From positions 1,550,001 to 1,614,000 of the forward strand of contig NZ_QTUA01000001.1 of assembly GCF_003386865.1 (NCBI RefSeq): DNA of 64,000 nt, given 5' to 3'. Source of the DNA: Calidifontibacter indicus. GTDB lineage: Bacteria > Actinomycetota > Actinomycetes > Actinomycetales > Dermatophilaceae. A program made the position numbers and the translations under genes. The notes under the pieces are model-generated. The model was not told the DNA's origin, did not search any database, and saw only the letters and a list, made by a program, of their open reading frames with translations. Of this stretch, positions 55,117-64,000 are shown one piece after another. The stretch's first letter is position 1. Each line of letters begins with the position of its first letter.

Positions 55117-57348
55117 CTACTCGTGCGCGAGCCGCTCGAACCTCAGCAGGTCGACCACCCGTCCGTCGCCGAGCGCCTCGGCGAGGCGGTCGACGCCGGA
55201 ACGGGTGAACCCCGCGCGCTGGGCGACCCGCACCGACGCGTCGTTCCCGTCGGCGACGTTCAGGCTGAGTCGTCGCATCCGCGCGCCCTGCGGCGACAGC
55301 GCATGGGTGGCCAGCGTGCAGACGGCGGCCGTCGCCAACCCCCGTCCCCGGGCGTCCGGGTGCATCCAGTAGCCGACCTCCGCGCCGGCGACCGTGCGGT
55401 CGATGTTCTGCAGGGTCACGCAACCGATGAAGGTGTCGTCGCTGCTCTCGGTGACGGCCCAGCGGGTGCGGTCGTCGGTCGGCGCTACCTCGCGCGCCAG
55501 CCAGGCCCGGGTTTGGTCGTAGGCGCGGCCGGTGTCGCTGTTCAGCCACAACGCGAACGCCGGATCGGTCGACGCCTCGTGCACCCGCTCGGCGTCGCTC
55601 ATCCGCAACGGCCGCAGCCGCACCCCCTCGCCGCGCACCACCGGCGCGGTGGGCAATTCTGGACGGCGCTCGCGGTCGCCGGCGAACAACTCGAAGTAGG
55701 CGCCGTCGGTGATCGAGCCGTCGGCGTTCGTGTACGCCCGATGATCGGTGCCCCACATCGCGAACCCGGCCTTGAGCAGGATGCGCTGCGAGGCGATGTT
55801 GTCCAGGTCGGTCTCGGCCTGGATGCGGGTGAGTCCGAGGGTGTCGAACCCGTGGTCGAGCACCACCGGGAGCACCTCGCCGATCGTGCCGCGTCCGCGG
55901 GAGCTCTTCCAGAGCCAGTAGCCGACCTCGGCACCGGCGGTGATGCCTTCGCCGATCGCGAAATAGCCGATATTGCCGAGCACCTCGCCGCTGGCCCGGT
56001 CGGTGATGCACCAGCTGATCGACTCGCCCCGGTCGGCCCCCTGCTCGCGCCGACGCAGCGACGCCGGAAACGTTGCGGCAGTGGGAAGTTCGTTGGACAT
56101 GAAGCGGCGTGCGTCGTCGTCGGTGACGTGGTGGTCCTGGGGTGCGTCGTCGGCGGTCCACTCCCGCAACACGAACCGCTCGGTCTCCAGGGTGGGCACC
56201 GCGAGCGGCTGCACGCGTTGGGCGTGGCGGTCGTCGGTGGCCAGCAGTTCGAACGACTCCGCGTCGAACCCGGTCTCGCCGCCGTACGCCAGCACCTCGC
56301 GCTCGGCGCCCCAGAACCGGAAACCTGCCCGCAGCAGGGTGCGCCGCGAGGCCCGGTTGCGGCTGTCGATGCCGGCCTCCAGCCGGCGCAGTCCCAGCCC
56401 GGCGCGGCCGCCGAGGTCGGTGCGTGGCGCGAAGGCGTGCGGGATCAGCAGGTCGAGCGCTTCCTGAGCCACCCCGCGGCCACGAGCCGACGGGTACAGC
56501 CAGTAACCGACCGACCCCGTGCCCTTGATGAAATCGATGTGCAGACGGGTGACCTGGATGTGACCGAGCACCTCGTCGGTGGCGCGATCGGCGATCGCCC
56601 AGCCGACCCAGCCGCCCTCGGCCATGCGCTCGCGACGGGTGAGCAGCCACTCGTCGAACGACTCGGGGGAGGGCTGCATGTCCGGGGCGACGGCGCGGCT
56701 CCAGGCGTCGGGTCCTTGCTCCGGACGGTCGGCCTCGGTCCACGGCCGCAGCACGACGTGTTCGCCAGTCAGCACCGCCGGCTCCCACCACGCACGACGC
56801 TCGCGGTCACGATCGCTGCGGTGCAGGTGTCCCATCCAGGTGTCGTCGACCGGCCCGATCGTGCCGCGGTGCGTGTTCGGCCAACTGCCGTCGACGGTGA
56901 TGCCGATGTTCCAGGCGACCCGGCGCGAGGCGAAGTTGCCGCGGGCCGCCCGCCAGGTGAGGGTCGTCGCGTCGAGTTCGTCGAAGACGAAGTCGCGCAC
57001 GAGCGCGGCGGCGCGGCTCACGGTGCCGCGGCCGCGGGCGTCCGGCACGGCGGAGTAGCCGAGCTCCCAGGTGCCCGGCTGCACCCGGCGGCAGTTGATG
57101 CCGCCGGCGTACCGTCCGTCGACCTCGATCGCCCAGTTCGGGTGCACGGGGTCGGCACTCCACTGCCGCGCGCACTGGTCGAGGAACTCCCGGGCCTGCT
57201 GGTCGCCGTACGGCACCGGCAGCGGGATCCACCGCTGCGACCGCTCGTCGCCCGCGAACTCGACGATCGCCGCAGCGTCGTCGTTGCGATATGCGCGCAA
57301 GGTGACGACACCGTCGGTCAGCAGGGGGACCTCGTCCGGATAGGGCAT
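55117..57348 (-). CDS. Protein of four tandem GNAT acetyltransferase domains
   Basis: The 743-residue protein contains four RimJ/RimL-like GNAT domains in a row, roughly 1-175, 195-365, 380-550 and 560-743. Each has the acetyl-CoA loop with the same core: DARGRGT, SARGRGV, SSRGRGT and DARGRGL, and each ends with the RAGF or NIGI strand (ASQRILLKAGF, SVRVAQRAGF, ASRRTLLRAGF, ASRRVAWNIGI). The sequence shows no break. Single or double GNAT proteins are common; four in one chain is unusual. Substrates are unknown; protein N-termini or small amines are typical for the subfamily. The start ATG 57348 is where the first domain begins (PLLTDGVVTLR). Confidence 0.88.
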   Translation of the reverse strand: MPYPDEVPLLTDGVVTLRAYRNDDAAAIVEFAGDERSQRWIPLPVPYGDQQAREFLDQCARQWSADPVHPNWAIEVDGRYAGGINCRRVQPGTWELGYSAVPDARGRGTVSRAAALVRDFVFDELDATTLTWRAARGNFASRRVAWNIGITVDGSWPNTHRGTIGPVDDTWMGHLHRSDRDRERRAWWEPAVLTGEHVVLRPWTEADRPEQGPDAWSRAVAPDMQPSPESFDEWLLTRRERMAEGGWVGWAIADRATDEVLGHIQVTRLHIDFIKGTGSVGYWLYPSARGRGVAQEALDLLIPHAFAPRTDLGGRAGLGLRRLEAGIDSRNRASRRTLLRAGFRFWGAEREVLAYGGETGFDAESFELLATDDRHAQRVQPLAVPTLETERFVLREWTADDAPQDHHVTDDDARRFMSNELPTAATFPASLRRREQGADRGESISWCITDRASGEVLGNIGYFAIGEGITAGAEVGYWLWKSSRGRGTIGEVLPVVLDHGFDTLGLTRIQAETDLDNIASQRILLKAGFAMWGTDHRAYTNADGSITDGAYFELFAGDRERRPELPTAPVVRGEGVRLRPLRMSDAERVHEASTDPAFALWLNSDTGRAYDQTRAWLAREVAPTDDRTRWAVTESSDDTFIGCVTLQNIDRTVAGAEVGYWMHPDARGRGLATAAVCTLATHALSPQGARMRRLSLNVADGNDASVRVAQRAGFTRSGVDRLAEALGDGRVVDLLRFERLAHE

Positions 57349-57421
57349 GGGTCCAACCAACCAAACGCGGCCACCCGCCCGCCACCGGATTCCCGAGGCA
57401 AGCCCGAGGAAGCCTCCAAGA

Positions 57422-57512
57422 CCCCCGCAAACCGACCGCAAACGCGGCGCCTGCCGGCAGAGGCTGCGGTTGCAACAGCAGCACCTGCACGCAACCGCAG
57501 CGTTTGCGGGGG
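57422..57512. repeat. Competing inverted repeats upstream of secA
   Basis: CCCCCGCAAAC (57422-57432) and CCGCAAACGC (57436-57445) can each pair perfectly with one and the same downstream stretch, 57500-57512 (GCGTTTGCGGGGG). Between them GCTGCGGTTGC (57463-57473) pairs with GCAACCGCAGC (57491-57501). The arms are exclusive alternatives in part, so the region could switch between folds. It lies in the 295-bp divergent space between the GNAT gene and secA; the rest of this space shows no gene. Confidence 0.8.
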
Positions 57513-57643
57513 TTCGGGGGAGGGGGAGTCGGTGATCGGTGGACGAGGGGAGCCGGGAACCGCGGCGTAGGCTGGGGCGTTGGTCTCTCGGTCCCCGCGC
57601 GCCCATTACTCTTGGTGGGTCTGTCCACGAACGAGGAGCAACA

Positions 57644-60391
<2,748 letters not shown>

Positions 60392-60405
60392 AAGTGCACG
60401 CACGC

Positions 60406-60443
60406 CGAAGGCGGTCGTCCCGGACCGGGGGCGGCCGCCTTCG
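60406..60443 (+). terminator. Terminator after secA
   Basis: CGAAGGCGGTCG and CGGCCGCCTTCG pair over 12 bases with one G-U, around a 14-nt GC-rich loop, 14 bp after the secA stop. Confidence 0.8.
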
Positions 60444-60481
60444 CGCTGCAGAACGGCTGAGCGCGACGGGACTCGAGACCG

Positions 60482-60985
60482 TCAGCCGATCTGCAGGACG
60501 GTGACCAGCCAGCGTCCGTCGACCCCGGACAGTCGCATCGCGATCGCGCGCACGCGGCCGCGGTCGTGCACCACGGCGCTCACCTCGGCCACGCCGTCGG
60601 CGTTCTCGCACACGCGCACCCGCAGCACCCGGCTCGGACGGGTGGGCCTGGCGCCGCGTCGCTGGGCGACCGCGTGCGCGCGGCGCACTCGTTCGCGCAG
60701 GTCGAGCACCAGCGCCCGTTCGACCTGGGCCGGTGGGCGCAGCCCGTTCATGACGTCCATCAGCGCGAGCACGAGCCGCGTGCTCCACGCCGCCGGATCG
60801 GGCAGGTCGCTGGACCGTGCGTGTTGTGGCCCGAACTCCGGATCGTGTCCGCCGCCCTGGAAGTCGACGGCCAGCACCGATTGGGCGTCGGGGACGACGT
60901 GCAACCGTCGCCTCTCACGGCCCGGCGGCAGCAGGTTCGGCGCCGGCCGGGCGTCGACGGACAGGGACAGGGCGGCGCTGGTCAT
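60482..60985 (-). CDS. DUF6459 (Rv-type) conserved actinobacterial protein
   Basis: The 167-residue protein has a disordered N-terminal half and a compact C-terminal part with LALMDVMNGLRPPAQVERAL, VLRVRVCENADGVAEVSAVVHDRGRVRAIAMRL (~124-156) and a GRWLVTVLQIG end. This pattern fits DUF6459, a small actinobacterial family next to secA with no known role. It is the second gene after the LysM gene; the ATG overlaps that gene's stop (ATGA). Confidence 0.75.
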   Translation of the reverse strand: MTSAALSLSVDARPAPNLLPPGRERRRLHVVPDAQSVLAVDFQGGGHDPEFGPQHARSSDLPDPAAWSTRLVLALMDVMNGLRPPAQVERALVLDLRERVRRAHAVAQRRGARPTRPSRVLRVRVCENADGVAEVSAVVHDRGRVRAIAMRLSGVDGRWLVTVLQIG

Positions 60986-61782
60986 CGCGAACTCCCTTGT
61001 GTATTGGTCGAATCGGTGGAGTCGGACGTGTGCGAGGAAGTGGCCGAGGCAGCGGACGGAGCGGTGAGGATCTGGCCGGGGAGCAGGAGGTCGGGGTCGG
61101 CGCCGATGACCTGACGGTTCGCGTCGTACCAGGCGGGCAGGTCGCGGGCGATGCGGTCGGGTGACGCCTCGGGGCCGAGCGCCCGGGCCACGATCGACCA
61201 GAGCGTGTCGCCGCCGCGCACGACCACGGTCGTGTCGGCCTGTGGGGCGCCGCCCGTGCACCCGGTCAGCAGGGGGCTGCCGTCGGCGGGCGCGATGGCC
61301 TTCGGTGCGGTGGGTGTCCATCCCGGCTCCGGCGGCGTCGGGCAGCCCGGCGGCAGCGATGCGTCGGGTGTGGGTGCCGCGAAGTCGGGGGAGGGCACCG
61401 ACGGCACCTGAGCCGCGCTGAGTGGCGCCGTGGCGACGGTGATCGAGCCGGGAGGAGAGGGGACGGCAGCACCCGCCGAACCCATCGTCGTCCACCCGGC
61501 GACGGCCAGCAGCACGACGGCCAGGCGACGCCCCGTGCCGGTGGGCACGCCGCCGCGTTCGATCTGGGCGCGGGCCAGGAGGGCGACGGTGCCCGCCCAG
61601 CACAGTGCAGCGCCGAGGGCGAGCAGCAGCACGGTCTGCCAGACGGCGTCGATCGAGGTCGATTCGCCGGCTCCCAGCGCCGACAGGGCGGAGCGCAGTG
61701 CGACGTAGGCGCCGACTCCGGCGCCGATGGCGAGACCGAGGGCGAGGATGCGCGCGCGGCGACGTACAGCTGTATGTGTCAT
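60982..61782 (-). CDS. Membrane protein with C-terminal LysM domain
   Basis: The 266-residue protein has three hydrophobic segments (ILALGLAIGAGVGAYVAL, VWQTVLLLALGAALCWAGTVALL, LAVVLLAVAGWTTMGSAG), a Pro-rich linker, and a LysM domain (VVRGGDTLWSIVARALG, then ANRQVIGADPDLLLPGQIL) that should bind peptidoglycan. A TACTGT hexamer 6 nt before the ATG on this strand suggests a leaderless start, within an unusually T-rich stretch. It is translated together with the DUF6459 gene. Confidence 0.85.
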   Translation of the reverse strand: MTHTAVRRRARILALGLAIGAGVGAYVALRSALSALGAGESTSIDAVWQTVLLLALGAALCWAGTVALLARAQIERGGVPTGTGRRLAVVLLAVAGWTTMGSAGAAVPSPPGSITVATAPLSAAQVPSVPSPDFAAPTPDASLPPGCPTPPEPGWTPTAPKAIAPADGSPLLTGCTGGAPQADTTVVVRGGDTLWSIVARALGPEASPDRIARDLPAWYDANRQVIGADPDLLLPGQILTAPSAASATSSHTSDSTDSTNTQGSSR

Positions 61783-61868
61783 GAAAAGACAGTAAACGAC
61801 AACAACGAACAAAAACAGACTTCAAGGGTGATCAATTTCGAGATGGTGAGCCGGGTAGGGTCCCGGCC
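61783..61868. promoter_or_regulatory. AT-rich divergent promoter region
   Basis: This 86-bp gap is far poorer in GC than anything nearby (A-rich 61784-61840 on the + strand). It carries the leftward -10 TACTGT (61794-61789) and the rightward hexamer TAGGGT (61856-61861), each 6-7 nt from its start codon. Confidence 0.5.
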
Positions 61869-62414
61869 ATGCGATGGGACGACCTGTTCGACGATCTGGA
61901 GGCACAGCTCGCCGCGGCCGAACGCGACGAGGCACTCGCTCAGGTGGCCGAGCGCACCAGGGCCGAGCGCGCGCAGGTCGGTTGGTTCGACCGGGTGGCG
62001 GCCGCCGTCGGCGAATCGGTCGACTGCATGACACCGGCCGGACCGGTGCAGGGAAGGATCGCCGACCTCGGCAAGGACTGGCTGGTCCTTGAGGAGTCTG
62101 GGCGAGGCAGCGCGATCGTGCCGGCCTCGGCCGTCGTCAGCATCGGCGGACTCGGCAGGCGCAGTGACAAGGCGACGACTCCGGCGCGACGGTTCGGTCT
62201 GGGCGTCGCCCTGCGCGCGGTCTCGCGCGACCGGTCACCGGTGGCGGTGCACGACGTCGCGGGCGGGCTCTGGGCCGGCACGATCGACTTCGTCGGCAGT
62301 GATCACCTCGAGGTGGTGCTGCACCCGGCCGATGCGCTGCCGCGGGGCGCAGCGGTCACCGGACGCCGTGTCGTGCCGTGGTCGTCGATCGCGATCGTGA
62401 GACGAATCGGTTAG
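61869..62414 (+). CDS. Conserved actinobacterial protein of unknown function
   Basis: The 181-residue protein begins with an acidic helix (MRWDDLFDDLEAQLAAAERDEALAQVAERTRAE, residues 1-33) followed by a beta-rich part built of two similar barrel-like units (PAGPVQGRIADLGKDWLVLEE; VAGGLWAGTIDFVGSDHLEVVLH). No membrane segment or catalytic motif is recognised. The helix-then-beta plan and its place near secA recur in Micrococcales, from memory. Leaderless start likely. Confidence 0.75.
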   Translation: MRWDDLFDDLEAQLAAAERDEALAQVAERTRAERAQVGWFDRVAAAVGESVDCMTPAGPVQGRIADLGKDWLVLEESGRGSAIVPASAVVSIGGLGRRSDKATTPARRFGLGVALRAVSRDRSPVAVHDVAGGLWAGTIDFVGSDHLEVVLHPADALPRGAAVTGRRVVPWSSIAIVRRIG

Positions 62415-62475
62415 CGCGACAACGCAATACGACGACGAGACGCCTCGGATTGCGCGGACGTCGTCGCTCGCAGAC
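62415..62475. terminator. Possible weak hairpin between convergent genes
   Basis: CGACGACG (62430-62437) can pair with CGTCGTCG (62459-62466), and CGCAAT (62423-62428) with ATTGCG (62449-62454). The two pairings cross, so only one can form at a time. Weak evidence for a terminator. Confidence 0.3.
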
Positions 62476-62685
62476 TCACTCGGTGAGCGTGCCCGACTCC
62501 ACCTTCGATCGGGTGTCGGCGTAGGCCCGCTGGATGTAGGCCTCCAACTCCTCGGCTTCGATCCGCCACGACTTACCGACCTTGATCGCCGGCAGATCGC
62601 CGGAGCTGATGAGGCCGTAGACGGCGCGCGCCGAGATGTTCAACGTCTCGGCGACGTCGGCGATCTGCAGGAAACGTGCGGGCAC
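62476..62685 (-). CDS. Small excisionase-type helix-turn-helix protein
   Basis: The 69-residue protein is almost all one winged HTH: FLQIADVAETLNISARAVYGLI, then LPAIKVGKSWRIEAEELEAYIQRAY. The GTG start at 62685 has an AGGAAGG site. Stand-alone proteins of this type are widespread in actinobacterial chromosomes outside phages and probably regulate a few promoters, in the manner of BldC. The neighbouring SAF/CpaE-like operon is divergent from it and is a possible target. Confidence 0.85.
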   Translation of the reverse strand: MPARFLQIADVAETLNISARAVYGLISSGDLPAIKVGKSWRIEAEELEAYIQRAYADTRSKVESGTLTE

Positions 62686-62875
62686 CGGTGGTCCTTCCTC
62701 GGGGCGGTTCGTCGCGATGTGTCGCAGTCTGTCGGCTGCGGCACGGCGGTGTGGCTCCATTGTCGCCCATCGCGGGCTTGAACAAGTTTTTACCTGTGGA
62801 AAGCGCATCCGGCGCGGTCGGCGCAGCAAGATGACCCGGACGCGCAACACGGCGCGAAGCCAGGGGAGAAGCACC

Positions 62876-63544
62876 ATGGGGGAGACCCGAACCGCCGACG
62901 CGCGCACCGCACAGCGGCTGCAGAAACCGTCCTGGAAGGACGGTCGATTGATCGCCGGCGTGCTGCTGGTGGTCGTCGCGATGCTGCTCGGGGCGATGAC
63001 CCTCAAGCACTTCGATTCCTCGGTGCAGGTGCTGCGCGCCAAGCACACTTTGCTGCCCGGCGACACCGTGTCGGCTGCCGACGTCGAGGTGGTCAAGGTG
63101 CGCCTCGACGGTGGTCGCAAGGGCTACTTCGGCCCTCCCGGGAAGCCCGGCGGCACCGTGCTGCGTGAGGTGCGAGCCGGTGAGCTGGTGCCGACCAGCG
63201 CCGTCGGTTCGGCTGCCGAGGTGAAGGCCAAGAGCATCGGCGTGCCGGTCAGCGGGTCGCAGGCCGCGGCGCTCGTGCGTGGATCGGTGGTCGACGTCTG
63301 GGTGGCGCGCCGCACGCCCGGCGCAACCGGCACCAACGACTTCCAGCAACCGACGCGTGAGGTGCAGCGGGCCACCGTCCACCGGGTGCCCTCGGCGGGA
63401 TCGGGGCTGGGTGTCTCCACCGGCGGCGACCAGGTCTACGTGCTCGTGCCCGACGTCAAGGTGGCGACGTTGATCGAGTCGGTCAACGGGGGAGCGAAGG
63501 TGACTCTTGTGCCGGCGGCCGGGTCGCCGATGAAGAGCAACTGA
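62876..63544 (+). CDS. SAF-domain membrane protein (CpaB/RcpC-like)
   Basis: The 222-residue protein has one N-terminal membrane segment (LIAGVLLVVVAMLLGAM) and an outward SAF domain (VLRAKHTLLPGDTVSAADVEVVKV, residues ~51-74), as in the Flp pilus assembly protein CpaB. GGGGAG lies before the ATG. Its stop overlaps the next start (TGATG), so the pair is coupled. Pilus or septal roles are possible, but no pilin gene is visible here. Confidence 0.8.
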   Translation: MGETRTADARTAQRLQKPSWKDGRLIAGVLLVVVAMLLGAMTLKHFDSSVQVLRAKHTLLPGDTVSAADVEVVKVRLDGGRKGYFGPPGKPGGTVLREVRAGELVPTSAVGSAAEVKAKSIGVPVSGSQAAALVRGSVVDVWVARRTPGATGTNDFQQPTREVQRATVHRVPSAGSGLGVSTGGDQVYVLVPDVKVATLIESVNGGAKVTLVPAAGSPMKSN

Positions 63545-64000
63545 TGAGTCCCGGTGTCATCACCGTCATCACCGGTGTCACGGCACGCGCCGAGGCCGAC
63601 CTCGCCACCGTGCTCGGCTCGGCGGCCGGACTCGACCTCGTGCGCCGGTGCGCCGATCTCGCGGAGGTCGTGTCGGTCGCGGCGGCGGGACGCGCGCAGG
63701 TCGCGCTGATCTCGGTCGATCTGCCCGGACTCGACCGGTCGGTGCTGAGCGATCTCGCCGGCTACGGGGTGCGGGTGGTCGGCGTGCACGTCGACGAGAC
63801 CGACGAGCGCACCTTGCGCGAATGGGGTGTGCCCTGGCTGGTGCCCGAACACGCCGACGAAGCCGAGGTGCTCGACCGGGTGCGGGCCGCCGCCGCTTCC
63901 GAGATCGCGGTGCCGACGCGCAAGCCGGGCGACCCGCTCTCAGCCGAGACGGTCGGGGTGACCGACAACGGCGGCGACAGATCAGCGGCGTCCGACCAAC
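63544..64000 (+). CDS. CpaE/TadZ-like protein, 5' part
   Basis: The frame is open to the window edge, giving 152 residues. They form a receiver-like alpha/beta domain (GVITVITGVTARAEADLATVL, AGRAQVALISVDLPGLDRSVLSDL, GYGVRVVGVHVDETD) without the full set of phosphorylation residues, then a polar linker. This is the usual pseudo-receiver front of CpaE/TadZ-type proteins, whose MinD-like ATPase would follow beyond 64000. Coupling to a SAF-domain gene supports the call. Confidence 0.7.
   Translation, partial: MSPGVITVITGVTARAEADLATVLGSAAGLDLVRRCADLAEVVSVAAAGRAQVALISVDLPGLDRSVLSDLAGYGVRVVGVHVDETDERTLREWGVPWLVPEHADEAEVLDRVRAAAASEIAVPTRKPGDPLSAETVGVTDNGGDRSAASDQ

Overview
The window is a 64 kb stretch of very GC-rich chromosomal DNA from a high-GC Gram-positive bacterium (Actinomycetota). 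It carries a mycothione reductase, the linked set ahcY-mtrA-mtrB-lpqB, an actinobacterial secA neighbourhood, a DosR/DosS-like two-component system, and many genes whose -10 hexamer lies 6-8 nt before the start codon (leaderless transcription). Gene content fits Micrococcales, perhaps Dermacoccaceae or Dermatophilaceae, but the genus is a guess. I saw no rRNA, tRNA or CRISPR array.

Layout. 1-1130: the 5' end of a DUF2330 gene, divergent from a lone tryptophan 2,3-dioxygenase. 1131-8015: an iron-linked locus. A DtxR/IdeR-type iron box sits between a 4'-phosphopantetheinyl transferase and a single-chain adenylation/carrier/acyltransferase-3 protein, followed by a ferric-iron ABC importer (binding protein, double permease, ATPase). 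8035-20638: a hypoxia and nitrate-respiration block. A DosS-like kinase and a flavin-type protein diverge from a DosR-like regulator; then come two NarK transporters and narGHJI. Palindromes matching the mycobacterial DosR box lie in both divergent promoters. 20643-25809: a Ser-rich lipoprotein, mycothione reductase, a bacterial calpain-like protease and a TrpB2-type tryptophan synthase.

25784-32731 is a decayed mobile island. It holds an excisionase-like protein, a truncated XRE regulator fused to the stump of a MobF relaxase, an intact GmrSD-like (DUF262/DUF1524) protein, a scar joining the start of hsdM to the end of hsdR, a DUF4238 protein and a frameshifted tyrosine integrase. 32732-40066: DUF255 thioredoxin-like protein, DUF808 membrane protein, a CtpE-like P-type ATPase, a metallophosphatase-DinB fusion and an acidic repeat protein.

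40202-48152: core genes ahcY, mtrA, mtrB, lpqB, a ComF-type phosphoribosyltransferase and long-form hpf, bounded by strong hairpin terminators. 48251-57348: an AlkZ/YcaQ-type DNA glycosylase, the sulfate import operon (sbp-cysT-cysW-cysA), a CGNR zinc-finger regulator divergent from an EamA transporter, and a protein made of four GNAT domains. 57349-64000: an intergenic region with competing inverted repeats, secA, a DUF6459 and LysM pair, an uncharacterised actinobacterial protein, a small HTH protein, and a SAF-domain/CpaE-like pair cut off by the window end.

The least ordinary parts are the iron-box locus with its A-T-acyltransferase fusion, the inferred DosR-like control of nitrate respiration, the restriction-system scar, and the two domain fusions (4x GNAT; phosphatase-DinB).
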